The notes: generated from the sequence alone by a model not told the origin. A stretch of 64,000 bases of DNA from Branchiostoma floridae (GCF_000003815.2 NC_049995.1:7672395-7736394); one strand, 5' to 3'; shown: positions 34,501 through 45,310, counted from the stretch's first letter. Made by a program: numbers and translations.

Positions 34501-36885
34501 CAATGATCAGTTGACTGTGCGTGCATGATGGGTGAGCGACATGTGGCCACGGGTGCGCCCTTGGGCAGGCTTCAGAATATTGCTGGCGTCTATGTTAATA
34601 TTATTGTTGACTACTTTGTAGAAAAAGGTGAGGCGGTACTTAAATCATTTTCTTCAAATCCTTTGAGTGGTCACTAAAGTCAAGACAAGCATTCTTGCCA
34701 TTCTTTTTCCATCTCTCTTTGCTTAAGAATTTTGAATACATGTAGGTGAGGTTCTTGCATTTCCTTTGTGAATCACTAGGAGGTGCTGCTGATCAGTAAC
34801 ATGCCTGTATTATCCCCCTTACAGAACTACACTGACTGCAGCTGTGTAGCAGTTGTCTCTGTGGAAACCATCAACACCAAGAAGTACCGCATCGAGGAGC
34901 AGAAACTGAGATATGGAGGCCATGTCATCACAGGTAGGGCTATACCATTGGAGTCAAAATTATTTAAGTGAAAGTTTATAGCAAGTTCATGCCCGGGGGC
35001 TAATTGCAAGTACATGGTGGAAACATAGGAGATGTACAAGTGACAATGAATGGTGATAAACATTATTGTAAAAATAGGCTACTCGAATCCTATTGTTGAC
35101 TATTTCTAAACAGGTTGGGTTTGACTTCTTTTTTGGAAGCAGAGGAAGATGAAGTTCCTCACTTTTTCTACAATTTTTGGGTTCTGCGATTTTTAAAAAA
35201 TTTCAAAATAGCCTTAAGTTAGTATCTACAAGTCATTAGATCTCTCTTTATATCAGAAACGTTGTCTCTGTATCTGCACAATATTTGGTTTTTGAGAAAA
35301 TATAATTTACTGACAATGTGATTCATGATCTCAGTCAAACAAAGAATGTCTCTCCATCATATACATGTAAGTTATAGCCCCATGGCTTTATTGCTTGACT
35401 CAGACTAAGTTGTCTTCTCCTAGTTGTTTGTGGCTGATGTGATGATTTTTGTTCTGTGACAGGAAAATGTCACCGTGACTGCGGCACGCTGGCGCCGTTT
35501 CTGGTGTTCCTGTTCATCGTAACCTTCATCACCTGCTGCGCACAAGTGCCTGCCATGATGGTCACCCTCAGGTAAGGGCGCCGCTTTGTTTACTGGTTTG
35601 TATGTTTATTGTCATTGTCTAAGTCGAGATGTGGAGACAGGAACATGTGGAGACGCTGGTGTTACCTCTCTAAGGATGAACTGAACTGAACTGAAGTCGA
35701 GAAGGTTGTTTTTGTCTGATCTCATGGAGGTCAGCAATCAGACCCGAACGGCATCCTGCAATGCCCAACCATCGTAAGACGGGAACAACGGACACTTAAC
35801 TGATTTAAACATGTCTCTAGTCTTGGATCAAGCAAGTTTAACAATCTAGCCACAGCGAATTTGCAGATTTTGCTAAGACAAATGTGGTAATGAATATGTT
35901 TTTTTTCTCTGCCCTCCCCATATATACAGGTCAGTGAAGAAGGAGGAGCGACCCTTTGCCCTTGGCATCCAGTTTGTCCTCTTCCGAACACTTGGTGAGT
36001 ATTGCCTTTGATACACATACATGTAGAAGTATGCACTTTTTCTTCACACAGAAGTGGCAATATTGGCCAAGATTCTATATTTATACATCTTGGATACATC
36101 CATGCCTTATGTACGACATTTACACAGTAAATTAGAACTTATCAGCTAGGCTCAGCAAGGATACTTGGTTAATAGCATACTTTGATCCTAGTAAGAGAAT
36201 TCTGTGCCATTTTCATATCAGCCAGTGGTTGAAGTAGTTAGTAGTTGCAATGTAGTTACAATGTAAAAAAAAATGCATTTTCACAAGTCACTGGTGATCC
36301 AATTTATTACATGTATTCCCATGTTTGCCCTTCACCCCTATATGTAAGGAGAATAAACAAACAAACAAACAAACAAACAAACGTTTATATGTAACTGACA
36401 TACAGTATGAAACATCAGAAAATTACAAATGTCTAATTCTGCACCTGTTCCACCCAGCCTACATTCCCGCCCCAATCTACTACGGTGCCACCATCGACAC
36501 GGCCTGCATTCTGTGGCAGCCGCTGTGCAACGGCGACAAAGGTGCATGCTGGGAATACGACGCCACCCGCTTCCGATTCCTCTACTTCGGCCTGTCCGCC
36601 GGGCTCAAGGCCATGTCCGTACTCTTCGTGTTCATGACGTGGATATCCCTGCGAAGAGCGGCCACAGAATACGTCGAGGACGCAGAAAACAGGAACACTG
36701 ATCCGAGCAACGGCTCGACGTTTAGCGAGGAGGGAGCGGTGGGGTACGACGTATCATACGACGTGTCATTGGACGAAACGAGAACCACAATCCTCAGTGA
36801 GGACGGTAACATTAGTTTCCAATCACCGAGATCACTATGTCCGCCTCTACAAGACGGAATCTTAGCGTACGAGAGTCATGTCTGA
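25341..36885 (+). CDS. SLCO: Organic anion transporter polypeptide (SLCO/OATP, SLCO3A1-like), 3' part of gene
   Basis: Multi-exon gene for a 12-TM plasma-membrane exchanger of amphipathic organic anions. Clean exons are 27575-27739, 28848-29046, 34142-34322, 34825-34933, 35463-35571, 35930-35994 and 36458-36885. All junctions are GT-AG and the phases join without a break into 417 residues plus stop. A damaged exon lies at 25341-25529. Family marks, in order: [19 protein letters not shown] (TM7-TM8 region), a glycine-rich TM8 segment, the Cys-rich Kazal-type loop with [13 protein letters not shown], then [21 protein letters not shown] split over two exons, and CILWQ before the last TM. OATPs are usually about 650-720 aa, so roughly 300 N-terminal residues lie upstream of the window, in gaps, or unseen. 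The C-terminal half resembles SLCO3A1 most, from memory; the subfamily is not proven. Four exons carry tandem decoy copies of their splice junctions. Confidence 0.9.
25532..25999. other. Assembly gap (468 N)
   Basis: Lies between the damaged SLCO exon and the decoy acceptor array; it probably holds more array units and possibly an exon. Confidence 1.
26000..27574 (+). repeat. Array of 16 decoy 3' splice sites plus truncated SLCO exon
   Basis: Seventeen near-identical units, of which the last runs into the real exon at 27575. Each has a branch-point-like attgattgatt, a (GTTT)n tract, an acceptor (CCCACAG, CTCACAG, CCCCCAG or TCCACAG) and the first ~58 exon bases up to CTGTGTAxC, then returns to intron. 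Decoy exon starts: 26033, 26124, 26219, 26314, 26413, 26508, 26607, 26704, 26799, 26906, 26997, 27096, 27195, 27286, 27385, 27476. Most spacings are 91, 95, 99 or 107, that is, they differ by GTTT tetramers. The unit at 26607 has a 4-base exon deletion. The array begins inside the preceding gap, so copy number is a minimum. Confidence 0.95.
27575..27739 (+). CDS. SLCO: SLCO exon, TM7 region
   Basis: Acceptor CCCACAG, donor ACAG/GTACTG. It begins in mid-codon (two bases) and ends phase 1. It encodes [20 protein letters not shown], then a hydrophobic helix and [21 protein letters not shown], the conserved OATP TM7-TM8 link. The first ~58 bases are the part duplicated 16 times upstream. Confidence 0.92.
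27813..28039. mobile_element. Family C MITE
   Basis: ctgtaaatgcagaaatgttc gcggtgg at the left, ...ataatacag at the right, TA on both sides (27811-27812, 28040-28041). Lies in the SLCO intron after exon 27739. Confidence 0.8.
28325..28405 (-). mobile_element. tRNA-derived SINE remnant
   Basis: On the minus strand: ggtggcttagctataggaca (A-box-like), then aagaggtctctggctcgatt (B-box-like), at tRNA spacing. No cloverleaf is conserved, so it is not a tRNA gene. Confidence 0.5.
28430..28770 (-). pseudogene. Degenerate non-LTR retrotransposon ORF2 tail
   Basis: Minus-strand peptide (28547-28750) reads [25 protein letters not shown]..., then [14 protein letters not shown]. This is the GHxLRMxxDTPAxKAL ... 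LLxLLxxDL pattern at the C-terminal end of LINE reverse-transcriptase ORFs. The frame is broken after 28547, where the homologous reading continues in another frame ([17 protein letters not shown]). It sits inside an SLCO intron. Confidence 0.7.
28848..29046 (+). CDS. SLCO: SLCO exon, TM8-TM9 region
   Basis: Acceptor TCCCCAG, donor GACAG/GTCAGTG. It encodes [20 protein letters not shown] followed by a helix with [15 protein letters not shown] and [16 protein letters not shown]. The Gly-rich stretch is the OATP TM8 motif. GC content is much higher than in flanking introns. Its last ~50 bases plus the donor are repeated four times downstream. Confidence 0.93.
29144..29634 (+). repeat. Four decoy 5' splice sites after SLCO exon 28848-29046
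   Basis: About 140-base units in tandem. Each copies the last ~50 bases of the exon (gggctgtcacactatcaaca...), the GTGACAG/GT donor and ~90 bases of intron (atgtctgattggtcaggataagaag). Copies start near 29144, 29285, 29421 and 29562. The true exon end and its donor (29046) form the first member. All four decoy donors keep GT; the last is identical to the true donor (GTCAGTG). Confidence 0.92.
29862..30439. mobile_element. Internally deleted mariner element
   Basis: Terminal inverted repeats cgaggggcattcaataagtt / ...cattgaacgcccctcg, with TA at 29860-29861 and 30440-30441 as in all Tc1/mariner insertions. About 578 bases against ~1.3 kb for full elements. Carries both ends of a transposase with the catalytic middle missing. 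Confidence 0.9.
30045..30366 (+). pseudogene. Mariner transposase, internal deletion
   Basis: [20 protein letters not shown] and the following [20 protein letters not shown], then [15 protein letters not shown], are the N-terminal helix-turn-helix (HTH_48 type) and linker of mariner transposases. The frame then jumps: [27 protein letters not shown], in another frame up to 30366, is the usual C-terminus (RWxKCIxLxGxYxE). The DDD catalytic domain between is deleted, so it cannot be active. Confidence 0.85.
30615..30920. repeat. Family C-like fragments, duplicated
   Basis: Two related ~120-base pieces (ctgtaattcacgaaac...gtggtggttttatttttgtg; ctgtaattcacaaaac) with ttgctccatgcaacacta between. 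Further pieces at 32412-32520 and 33219-33295. Confidence 0.55.
31289..31709. mobile_element. Non-autonomous inverted-repeat element
   Basis: Left gggcaccggtacaaaaccgg, right ttttctgtaccggtactcac gcctag; the interior has repeated ggtccaggttcagg/cctgaacc motifs. A partner fragment is at 24582-24660. Confidence 0.6.
32830..33097 (+). repeat. Tandem duplication, ~132-bp unit
   Basis: ggtgatacaatt...acatatttgtagtcttcactc...ccaagggtcttga...gtgataactgaatgttgta, twice (starts near 32835 and 32965). Confidence 0.88.
33298..33420 (+). mobile_element. Retroelement tail fragment
   Basis: gaagaagaactttattgcac, gtcaattgtacatggtacaa, agtatggcaacagc: a relative of 8804-8938 in the opposite orientation. 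Confidence 0.45.
33848..34141 (+). repeat. Duplicated 3' splice site of the SLCO Kazal exon
   Basis: A unit of about 185-190 bases (intron end, acceptor gcgtttccag and 65 exon bases) occurs twice. The upstream decoy acceptor ends at 33968 and its truncated exon spans 33969-34033 before it runs into a copy of the intron. Decoy and real exon starts are almost identical. Confidence 0.93.
34142..34322 (+). CDS. SLCO: SLCO exon, Kazal-type extracellular loop
   Basis: Acceptor TTTCCAG, donor TAT/GTGAGT, ends phase 0. It encodes [39 protein letters not shown] and [17 protein letters not shown]. The spaced cysteines with [10 protein letters not shown] are the Kazal-like fold in the large loop between TM9 and TM10 of all OATPs. 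The first 65 bases and the acceptor also occur as a decoy copy at 33969-34033. Confidence 0.95.
34825..34933 (+). CDS. SLCO: SLCO exon, end of Kazal loop
   Basis: Acceptor CTTACAG, donor ACAG/GTAGGG, phase 0 in and 1 out. It encodes [20 protein letters not shown] and [16 protein letters not shown]. The NYT sequon and DCSC motif are typical of the end of the OATP TM9-TM10 loop. Confidence 0.94.
35463..35571 (+). CDS. SLCO: SLCO exon, TM10
   Basis: Acceptor GTGACAG, donor CAG/GTAAGG, phase 1 in and 2 out. It encodes [20 protein letters not shown], then [16 protein letters not shown]: the last loop cysteines (KCxxxC) followed by TM10. This segment is strongly SLCO3A1-like from memory. Confidence 0.94.
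35930..35994 (+). CDS. SLCO: SLCO exon, TM10-TM11 link
   Basis: Acceptor TATACAG, donor TTG/GTGAGT, phase 2 in and 1 out. It encodes [22 protein letters not shown]. The [10 protein letters not shown] motif is one of the best conserved OATP stretches. Confidence 0.93.
36357..36381 (+). repeat. (AAAC)n microsatellite
   Basis: Six aaac tetramers just upstream of the SLCO terminal exon. Confidence 0.9.
36458..36885 (+). CDS. SLCO: SLCO terminal exon, TM11-TM12 and cytosolic tail
   Basis: Acceptor CCACCCAG; stop TGA at 36883-36885. It begins [20 protein letters not shown], continues with [20 protein letters not shown] and a final helix [11 protein letters not shown], then an acidic, Ser/Thr-rich cytosolic tail of about 75 residues ending [18 protein letters not shown] and CWEYD are family hallmarks. 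No close AATAAA follows the stop; a possible signal (ttcaataaagg) lies near 39763, so the 3' UTR may be long. Confidence 0.95.
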
Positions 36886-37721
36886 TGACAGAGTACTTAA
36901 AATAGAAATGGTTGTAAAAAAAATGTGTGTAAATGTTGGCTGTTTCTTTTCTCTGTGATGTCCAAAAGCGGCCAGATATTATGTAACAAGGACAAAATTA
37001 CATGAAGACAATCTATAAATGAAAAATGTGAATTGCTTGCTGCGCATCTTCTATAGTCTAATCACAGAAATGGAAAGAGCCAACATTTCTTACAAAGCCC
37101 ATGTACAAAATGTACTTAATGCCACCTGTACTCTTCACATGCTTTCCTGACCTGACCACCCCTTTACTGAGATGGATTGTTCCTATAGATACTGGTATCT
37201 ACATGTACATGGACTGGCCCATCTCAGAACTGGGGGTGGCATTGAAAGCACTCTGTACAGGAAGTTGCCATGACCAAAGAGAGCACATATGGATGATAAT
37301 ATATTTTAAAACTTTGATGATAAAGGGTGTATAAATCAGAGGTAACGATAATGTACATGTAGACAATGTCGGCAGGGTAGTTACCGATATCTACGTCTGC
37401 GCATCGGACTTAACAAAATCTCTTCAGGAATGCTGAATTACTGCTCCAAATATCACAGGCTTTCTATCAAAGGAGGCCAAAATAACTCAACAAGAAGATG
37501 GTGTCAAAATAAAGAACTTATATATAATAGAGCTTACGTCTTGAACGACACTGCTTTGTCTTGAGAGGTTTTCGCATTGTTCCGTTGTCTTGTGGCTTGC
37601 CGTTTTAGAATGCCTTGTCAGTGTTGTTAAGTCAGTGCCTCGGGTGCAGGTTTTAACCAACAGCAAAATTAGAAGATGGTCAGGAATATTCTCTCTGCCG
37701 TAGTGTCGCGATAGTCTGTAC

Positions 37722-38078
37722 CAGGGTTGTAGCCAGCCTGAAATCATTTTCAGTCCCCTTGATTTTGAATGGGAATCCTATCGAGCACCGAAGGCATGGC
37801 GTGACGTTGCGCGTCATTTCTAGGGGGTCTGGGTCCCAGAAAATTTTTATATCAAGACCCTCCGAAACACTATTTCCTGCATTTTGAGGTGCAAATTTTC
37901 CTTGTAGACTACGCTGTTCAATGGCATCTGTTTTGGTGAAGAAGAACACATGAGTTTCAGTTTTTTAAATCTTTACATTTTTGTCTGTCCCAGGGGACGG
38001 AATGGGGAAAACTTTTTTCAGTCCCCAGCTGCAAAATTCGTTCAAAGGACTGAAGGACAGGTGCTGGCTACAACCCTG
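37722..38078. mobile_element. hAT-like non-autonomous element, 8-bp target duplication
   Basis: Ends cagggttgtagccagc / gctggctacaaccctg, with a perfect 8-bp duplication gtctgtac at 37714-37721 and 38079-38086. 357 bases. CAGGG...CCCTG termini and an 8-bp TSD are the hAT pattern. No transposase. Confidence 0.93.
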
Positions 38079-38086
38079 GTCTGTAC

Positions 38087-39387
38087 AATTACGTCTGTGT
38101 CGAACATGTTGGCAGCGTGTATAGAGTGTGCTTTAGCTTCGTTCACGTACATGTACATGTAAATCTTTATGTGGACATTAATTTTCTTTGAAGTAATGTC
38201 AGATGAAAACTTTGTCATTGAAATCAGATATTATCTTTCAAACTTGCCATGATCATTGTGTGTTGCTAGTTATTGGGTCAACTTTGTGTTAGATATATTT
38301 AGGGTTAGTGTTGTGTAAGTTCTTCATTTGAGAACAATTAATCCACGTTTTATGAATGCGTTTTGTACTTTTTAATGTTCTTGTATTGATGTCTGTTACA
38401 GCGTCAGTTATATTTGCCTATATTTTTAAAAAGTTGAATAGACTGCCAGTTATTCTACTTAAAGTTTAGGCAATAGTTAACTGCTTGATCAATGGTTTAA
38501 GGAAGTCAAAGTTATTGAAATTGTGATAGCTAGTGTTCAAATGTATTGTTGACCAATCTTTGCACATTAGCAAGTATAACATCAGTATTAAATGTACCTC
38601 AAAATCACCCCCATAGCAGGTAGCAATGCAAATTTTAAACAACAAAGAAACGAAAACTGTCAAAGTTTTATATTGTACATTGTGGTGTGTTAGATAATAA
38701 GCATGACTGTGTAGATAATATTTTTACAGAGAATAGATTACATTATGATTGAAGTGTGTGTCAGAAAAAAAGCTGTAGTAGTTTGTAGTGTACATGAAGT
38801 ACTATTATTAGCAATTTTATCAAAAAGGGTCCACAGCCTAGAGGGACTTAAGTGCCAGTTAAGTTGTACTTAAAGTGGATATCTCACTGAGCTGTGACTC
38901 TTTGTCATCCCAACTGCATCCTAAATTAGATTTTTGTTACCCTTGACTTTGTGACGGGAATATCATACGTAACACATAACTTATGTGTTACGTATCACTT
39001 ATGTCATAAGTATGACGTACACAGAAAGCGTAGAAAGATAAGTTTTTGTCAATCAAATCCGCTGAGTGGTTGGCTGCATTTTACGGTGTGGAGGTAAAAA
39101 TGCCAAGTTACAGCGTCAGTGAGATACATGCTTAACTCTGAGCCAAATTTATGATATTGATATAATTTTGCCTCGTTTCCAAAGGTGATAGTAATTATCT
39201 TACGGATTTTGTGATCAATACAGAATATATTTCTGTAGCTGTAAAGTTTATCACTGAGAGAATCTTTAATTAGCTTCAATGTGTTCCATTTTGCATGGAC
39301 AGGATTTGGACTGGCAGGACCATTTCATTGGACCATATGTGTCGGTTTGACACTGACGACAGCATTCATTGTGTGTTGTATAACTTT
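38087..39387. other. AT-rich non-coding stretch with one perfect palindrome
   Basis: No exon seen. 38965-38995 is a perfect 31-bp palindrome (atacgtaacacataa, C, complement), followed by a smaller one (acttatgtcataagt). Confidence 0.5.
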
Positions 39388-39592
39388 AGTTCACCTTTAT
39401 CCGCAGGGTAACCTTTATCCGTTGTGTTGCTAAACAGGGTATCCAGGGATATCAAGTCAATGGACGGTAGTTTCAAATTGTACTATTTTCAAAATATTGC
39501 AGTTTGAAACCATCATCTGTCGACTTGATTTCCCTAAATACATTGTTCTTGAAAAGAACGAATAAGGGTTACCCTACGGATAAAGGTGAACT
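39388..39592. mobile_element. Family A palindromic MITE, best copy
   Basis: agttcacctttatccgcagg, cagggtatccagggatatca ... tttccctaaatacattgttc, cggataaaggtgaact: near-complete palindrome of ~205 bases. Confidence 0.88.
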
Positions 39593-40679
39593 TGTATATC
39601 ATATTTCTTTTGTCTCCATATTGTGAGAACTACAAGTATTATCATATGATTGTGTTAGATTATTACTATATTGTTGGGTGATTATATAGTGGTGTTTGTA
39701 TCATTTTCAATGAGATGTTATCTTGATAGTACTGTAGATTCTGTGAAGGATCTTGATTGAGTTTCAATAAAGGAAGATATTATGAGAGACGTGTTCTGGT
39801 CATAGTTTATTGAATCGCTCCTTTTTTTTGGAGGGCTACACTGAGTTAATTTTGTGGATGACATCCTTTGGACGCCAAATGATGTGAACGCGCGTGTACA
39901 CTCCAAGAAATTTTGGAGGCGTTTGAGAGTGGCACTACAAATTGGGCTCTATTAGGGACTATATCGTGAGAACAATGAATTGTCAAACTACTAAAGAGGA
40001 AATCCACTGCATGTCTTCATATGACATATTTAACTGATACAGAGAGGAATATCAATAGATATTATCTATTAGATCAGAAATAACTAGAATTCTGTAGTGG
40101 TAAATTGTGGCAATATCATATGATATTTGAAAGTTATAAGTTAAGTCAAATATTATGTAAATCAGGGCCTCATTTATGAGAAAATGCTACAATATTCGTC
40201 TTTGCTAAGATGAGTCTTTCATACTTATTTCTAACTAGGTTTGAGTCATCTGAAAATCAATATCTTTTAATGGATTAGTCTGACATTTGACAAACACCTT
40301 AGCCACACTGTAACGTATGCTATAATCACTTCACGAAGGATTGTGTCCTATGGGATTGTGTTTACTGTTAATTTTATGCAGGTATTCAGGGCGATTGTAA
40401 AAGTTAAATACCTCTTTCCATCAAAGATACCTTAAATGCAGTATTCCCACCCTTTCTGTTCCACGAAAACAACTCATTGGTAACAATCGACAGCTTTATT
40501 CTCTCTGCGTGTCAAGGGCGCTCCTAAGCGAATTAAAAACGAACGGCAGAAAAGTAATATTGCTAATACGATTTTACATTGATAATTCAAGAGCGACCCC
40601 TAGCAGTCAATGAAATAAATGCTTCAGATTGACGAGCATGTAATGTATTAGCTACACGCTGATTGGTTGATTAATTCCA

Positions 40680-41085
40680 GTTTACCAATCAGCATATAAC
40701 ACTGTTTGATGTGCAATGAAATAATACAATTATCTGAATGTACATTCTTACGACCAATCAGCATCCAAATCATCTTCAGACCGCACAACACAGTTTTTAT
40801 CCGCTGTGTAATTAATAACATTTGCATATCATTTGTCGATAAGCCACCGAGGCCTAAACTTCACTTTCTGGTGGTAAAAAAAGTCGGCTTTAAAATAGTA
40901 TTTAGAGTGTCATAGTAGCTGCACATTGATTGGCCAATCACTTTTTGTTGACCAATCAGCATATAACATTGTTTGATCTGAAGTAGTATTACAATACAAT
41001 TATCTGAATGTACATTCACACGACCAATCAGCATCAAAATCATCTTCAGACCGCACAACACAGTTTTTATCCGCGGTACAAAGTA
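40680..41085 (+). repeat. Direct duplication, ~267-bp period
   Basis: accaatcagcatataacay tgtttga..., acaattatctgaatgtacat and atcttcagaccgcacaacac agtttttatccgc occur at 40684-40802 and 40951-41073. A third piece (tttttatccgcggtacaaa) is at about 41217. Confidence 0.82.
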
Positions 41086-41774
41086 GTACGGCCGAAATCT
41101 TGATTAATTCACATTGTTGCCGCGTTATTACCGTCATTTGTATATCATTTGTCAATACTTTCACGTGAAAGCTATCGAAGCTTGAACTCTAGTGTGGTGG
41201 TGTTATAATAAATCGATTTTTATCCGCGGTACAAATTAATGCGGCCGATTCTTGAAACTACTAGTATGCTACACTTGCTGCAATGATATTTTTGGTCACT
41301 AGTCGGCGCTTTAGTTAGATCCATTTAATTCATCAGATGCAATCTCTACGGAACCGTCATACATAGATGATAGTAACTACGTGAATTCATGTGAGCTCCT
41401 AGCATACCAGAAAATTACGGACAAAGCCAGTAAGAACAGGATATAACTTGATACTCTTGAAGATGTGCAGTTGTATTAAAGTTCTCCAACTCCTCACAAT
41501 CAATGAATCACATTTCTGGATATAATAATTATACCTAAAAGTTTTTCAAACGAGTGTGAAACTTTGAAACGGACTTAAGGGGGTGTCAGAGTGTCACAAA
41601 ACAATGTTTACATTAGTAAGTAAAAGGCCAAAGTTGTGATAGCAAATCGCATAAGGTCTCGAAGCAGAAGTTGGTGTTAAAGATCGTAATGTTTTCTGAG
41701 TGACGAGTGGTCTTCTCTGACAGACTCCTACCACATATAAGTAGATGAGCAGTTGAGTGAAAGGTGATATGGGA

Positions 41775-44700
41775 TAGCGGGTGATATCCACATATATCCA
41801 TAACCTGCTCATAACGTACACGATATAATGTATACATGAATGTAGGTGGCGCTTCGAAGGGCGGGCATGGTGTTACAGGGGCTCCTCGCACGGCGCCTAA
41901 AAACTATCCTCTACATGTCAATTAGTGTCTTGAATGTCATTCTAGATATGTGATAAGATGTCTGGACCTGTTTTTGAAGGTCTCAGCAGGCGAGATATTG
42001 CGCGACAAAAATGTGACGAAAGGGTCTCGAGGGTCCGTGTTTGAGTTCAAATTTCTCATAATCTGCTGCGAAGTGGTATTTGATACTGGCATGGCTAAAA
42101 AGCGTAAGAAGTGATGTGTTTTTGGTGCAAATTGGTTTTGGGTCCGAGTGTCACTTCCTTGTATTCTACGCCTTGGAAGTGATTCGCCCGTTGACCCAGA
42201 TTCCCCGTCCATATGCGGTCTGTGAGCCGTGTTGCTATGCCTCGCGCGTCGGGTTATTGTAAAAATCTCAGTGTTACGATTTTCTTTATCTTTTGCTTGA
42301 TTAATCTTCGGTGTAGTCTCTTTCCGACAATATCAGTAATTTTCATGACTAAAATATAGGTAGTGGGTTTATTTCCACATCAAAATTCCCCTTTTTTTGC
42401 ATACTTTTTTACGTGAAAAAAATTTTCTCCCCCAAACATTATGAAAAGTAGATAGAGTGAAGAAACTGAAACCCGGCTGTTCTTAAAGCTGGAGCGATAC
42501 CCTTCATTCCCATATACGGCTTTTCTGCTTTAGATTTATTTTCTTGAAGAGACGGCCTCTCGACTTTTTTAAGGTTCCGGTTCGGAATTTCAAGTGTCCA
42601 TATATATATGTTTATTGATATAATTCTTTTGGTTACATTATTGTCTAATGTATAATTTTTACACGTCTATTCAATCTTGTTACTTTGGAGGAAGACTTTG
42701 TACAAGCCACGAGGCTTTTTTTCTTCCCCCTGCATGTACTTTCATCCTTTAATTTGTTTTATGTTAACTTTTTTAAAGATTGTGCAAAATAAATAAAATT
42801 AAATCAAAAATCAGATATCTAAATAGTCCCTAAGAATAAGACGCAAATCAGAGGTTGTTTCCATAGTTCTGGCTCTAGATTTTTTGGCTATCGCTTTAGA
42901 AGTCTATAATCTTTTATACTTCTCTAAATGCTTGTTATTCGTAGCGTTTTATGGTGTCGGAGATTTGATCGTGCGGCGAACACTTCCTGGTATTAGTGCG
43001 CGCGATAGCGGTAAAGCGTTTCGTCGCCTGATTACCCAGATCGTACGTTCTATGTGCGTTTTGGGTGTTTTAGTGCCATCGGAGCTCGCGGAAAACGCAT
43101 TGGATAACTTTTTTTCCTTTTTACTCAGTATGCAGAAGAAGTCGTGACCTTTATTGCCACATCAGTCATTATCCCAGGAAAATTCATTTTTTTCCGTGTA
43201 GCGGCCTGTAAAAAATGGCCCCAAATTAGCAATTTTTGGATGAAAAGCTTATATTTTTGATGGTTTTTACCAAAAATAACATTTCTACAGAAAATGTCAA
43301 ATGAGTCTGTTGGTCAGCGATAACACAACCTTTTCTATCGGAAACATTGAATTATCCGAAAACCGATGTTTTGAGAAGCGCTAGTGCTTTTCTCAGAGAC
43401 AGTCAAATCGGCTCCAAATTATAAAAAAAACTCCGAACCGGAACCTTGAGGTTCTTTTAAGAGCCCTTAAGAGCGGCGACGCGATGAGCGACTGCCATGT
43501 GTCCCCAGCCATGCCCCTGGCCAAGGCGCTCGTGATAGGCACCCTAGTTTGGGGGATAGATGTCTCTTTCTAGCCATATGTTGCGATTATACATGCCCGT
43601 GGTTCCCAGGCCACGATGACGTCATAGGCCTGGACAGGTGAACACCCGGTGTCACCGCCTCAGGCGCCCAGGCGGCTGCAGAGGCCGGGTCTTTCGCGCC
43701 AGGTCGACGCGGACGGCCGACGGGCATGTCTTGGTGCTAAAATTCGGCGGCACTTTCTTGGCATATAAAAAATAGGAGTAAAAGAACCCCGCTCAATGCA
43801 TTGCAATGGGGAGAGGTTCTTTTAAGAGCCCTTAAGAGCGACGACGCGATGAGCGACTGCCATGTGTCCCCAGCCATGCTCCTGGCCAAGGCGCTCCTGA
43901 TAGGCACCCTAGTTTGGGGGATAGATGTCTCTTTCTAGCCATATGTTGCGATTATACATGCCCGTGGTTCCCAGGCCACGATGACGTCATAGGCCTGGAC
44001 AGGTGAACACCCGGTATCGCCGCCTCAGGCGCCCAGGCGGCTGCAGAGGCCGGGTCTTTCGCGTCCTGAAAAATGGCTAAAACGACTGTCAAATTGCTAG
44101 ATTTTCCTCTTTTCGGGAATGGGGAGATGGTGAAAGGCTCGCAAAGGGGTTTGGATTTTTAAAACTTTGTTATCAAAAATATGACCATTTGAGATTAAGA
44201 ATGACAACATTGAGACAGTTCACACACGGATATTGGATTAGTTTGTTACACCTTCTTCTAAAGCAATAGAAACTACCCCCTGATGAAGGAACAACGATAA
44301 CTGATTTAATATTTGTTATGCCATGGAATCGGTATCTTTCTAAATATTTTCTATAACTTTTATGATCTTTTTTGAGATCGTACATATCAGTTTGGGGGTA
44401 TGATTCATTAGATTAAGCAAAAGTGGCCTTTCATGCTGCTGAATTTGTAATGATAAATGCGGTATGATTTTGATGTGATTTTAAAATACAAATGCGAAGG
44501 TTTTGCCAGAACAGGAGCACAGATTGAAGGGAGAGCAAAAAGTTGACATCATAGGAGAGTATCTGTATTTCTTTCACAAATATAAATGTTGACTTTATGT
44601 AGATAATAATTGCAGTAGAATTTTTTGAAGAATGACGAAAAGTTATGAGACGGAAACATAACTCGGTATGATGACTCAGTTACAACTTGTTATCATTATC

Positions 44701-45310
44701 ATATGCATAATTTATCTATTTGATCTTGTGGTTATGCGCATAGATGCCATTTGTTATCAAATAACGATAGATGTATTTCATATTTGTTTGCTATGATGTA
44801 TTTCTGACCTAATAGCCAGTCGTTTTGTTTGTGAACTGCCTTAGATGTTGCCATCTTTGATTTAAAGTGGTCAAATTTGGGACGAAAAAGGCAAGTAAGA
44901 CACAAAAAATTTCAACCCCTTTGCGAGCCTTTCATTATTTCCCCATTCCTAAAAAGAGGGAAAGTTGGCAATTTAACAGTCGTTTTAACAGCTTTTTCTG
45001 GACGCGACCGGGAGCGGTACTGCAGCTTGGGCTCTCATAGGGTATTTGGTCCCGACTTTTAAAATATGAAAATGAACAAGGTTTTACGCTTAAAGCATGT
45101 TATAACTTTCTCAAATAGGTCCAGACATCTTATCACACATCTACAATGACGTTTAAGACACTAGTTGACATGTTAAGGGTAGTTTTTAGGCGCCGTGCGA
45201 GGAGCCCCTGTAACACCATGTCCGCCCGTCGAAGCGCCGCCTACATTTATGTCTACATCATATTCTGTACGTATTGAATTAAGGTCAAGAATAGGTGGAC
45301 ATCATCAGTT
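41775..45310. mobile_element. ~3.5 kb element with long imperfect inverted ends
   Basis: The left arm (41775-41990: ...gaatgtaggtggcgcttcga, ggggctcctcgcacggcgcc, agatgtctggacctg) mirrors the right arm (45100-45310). Inside are an ~87-codon ORF of unknown nature (42884-43147), a ~255-bp direct duplication (43450-43700, 43812-44066) and a second inverted pair (44066-44150 with 44915-45010). No transposase recognised. Confidence 0.75.
43450..44066 (+). repeat. Direct duplication, ~255-bp unit, 362-bp period
   Basis: aggttcttttaagagccctt ... gcgatgagcgactgccatgt ... ggcggctgcagaggccgggt ctttcgcg occurs twice with few differences (for example gcccctgg/gctcctgg), separated by ~112 unrelated bases. 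GC is much higher than in the neighbourhood. Confidence 0.92.

Noticed and set aside
42884-43147. 87-codon ORF as a real gene
   Set aside because: No recognised motif or splice context, and it lies inside an inverted-repeat element; kept only as a note there.
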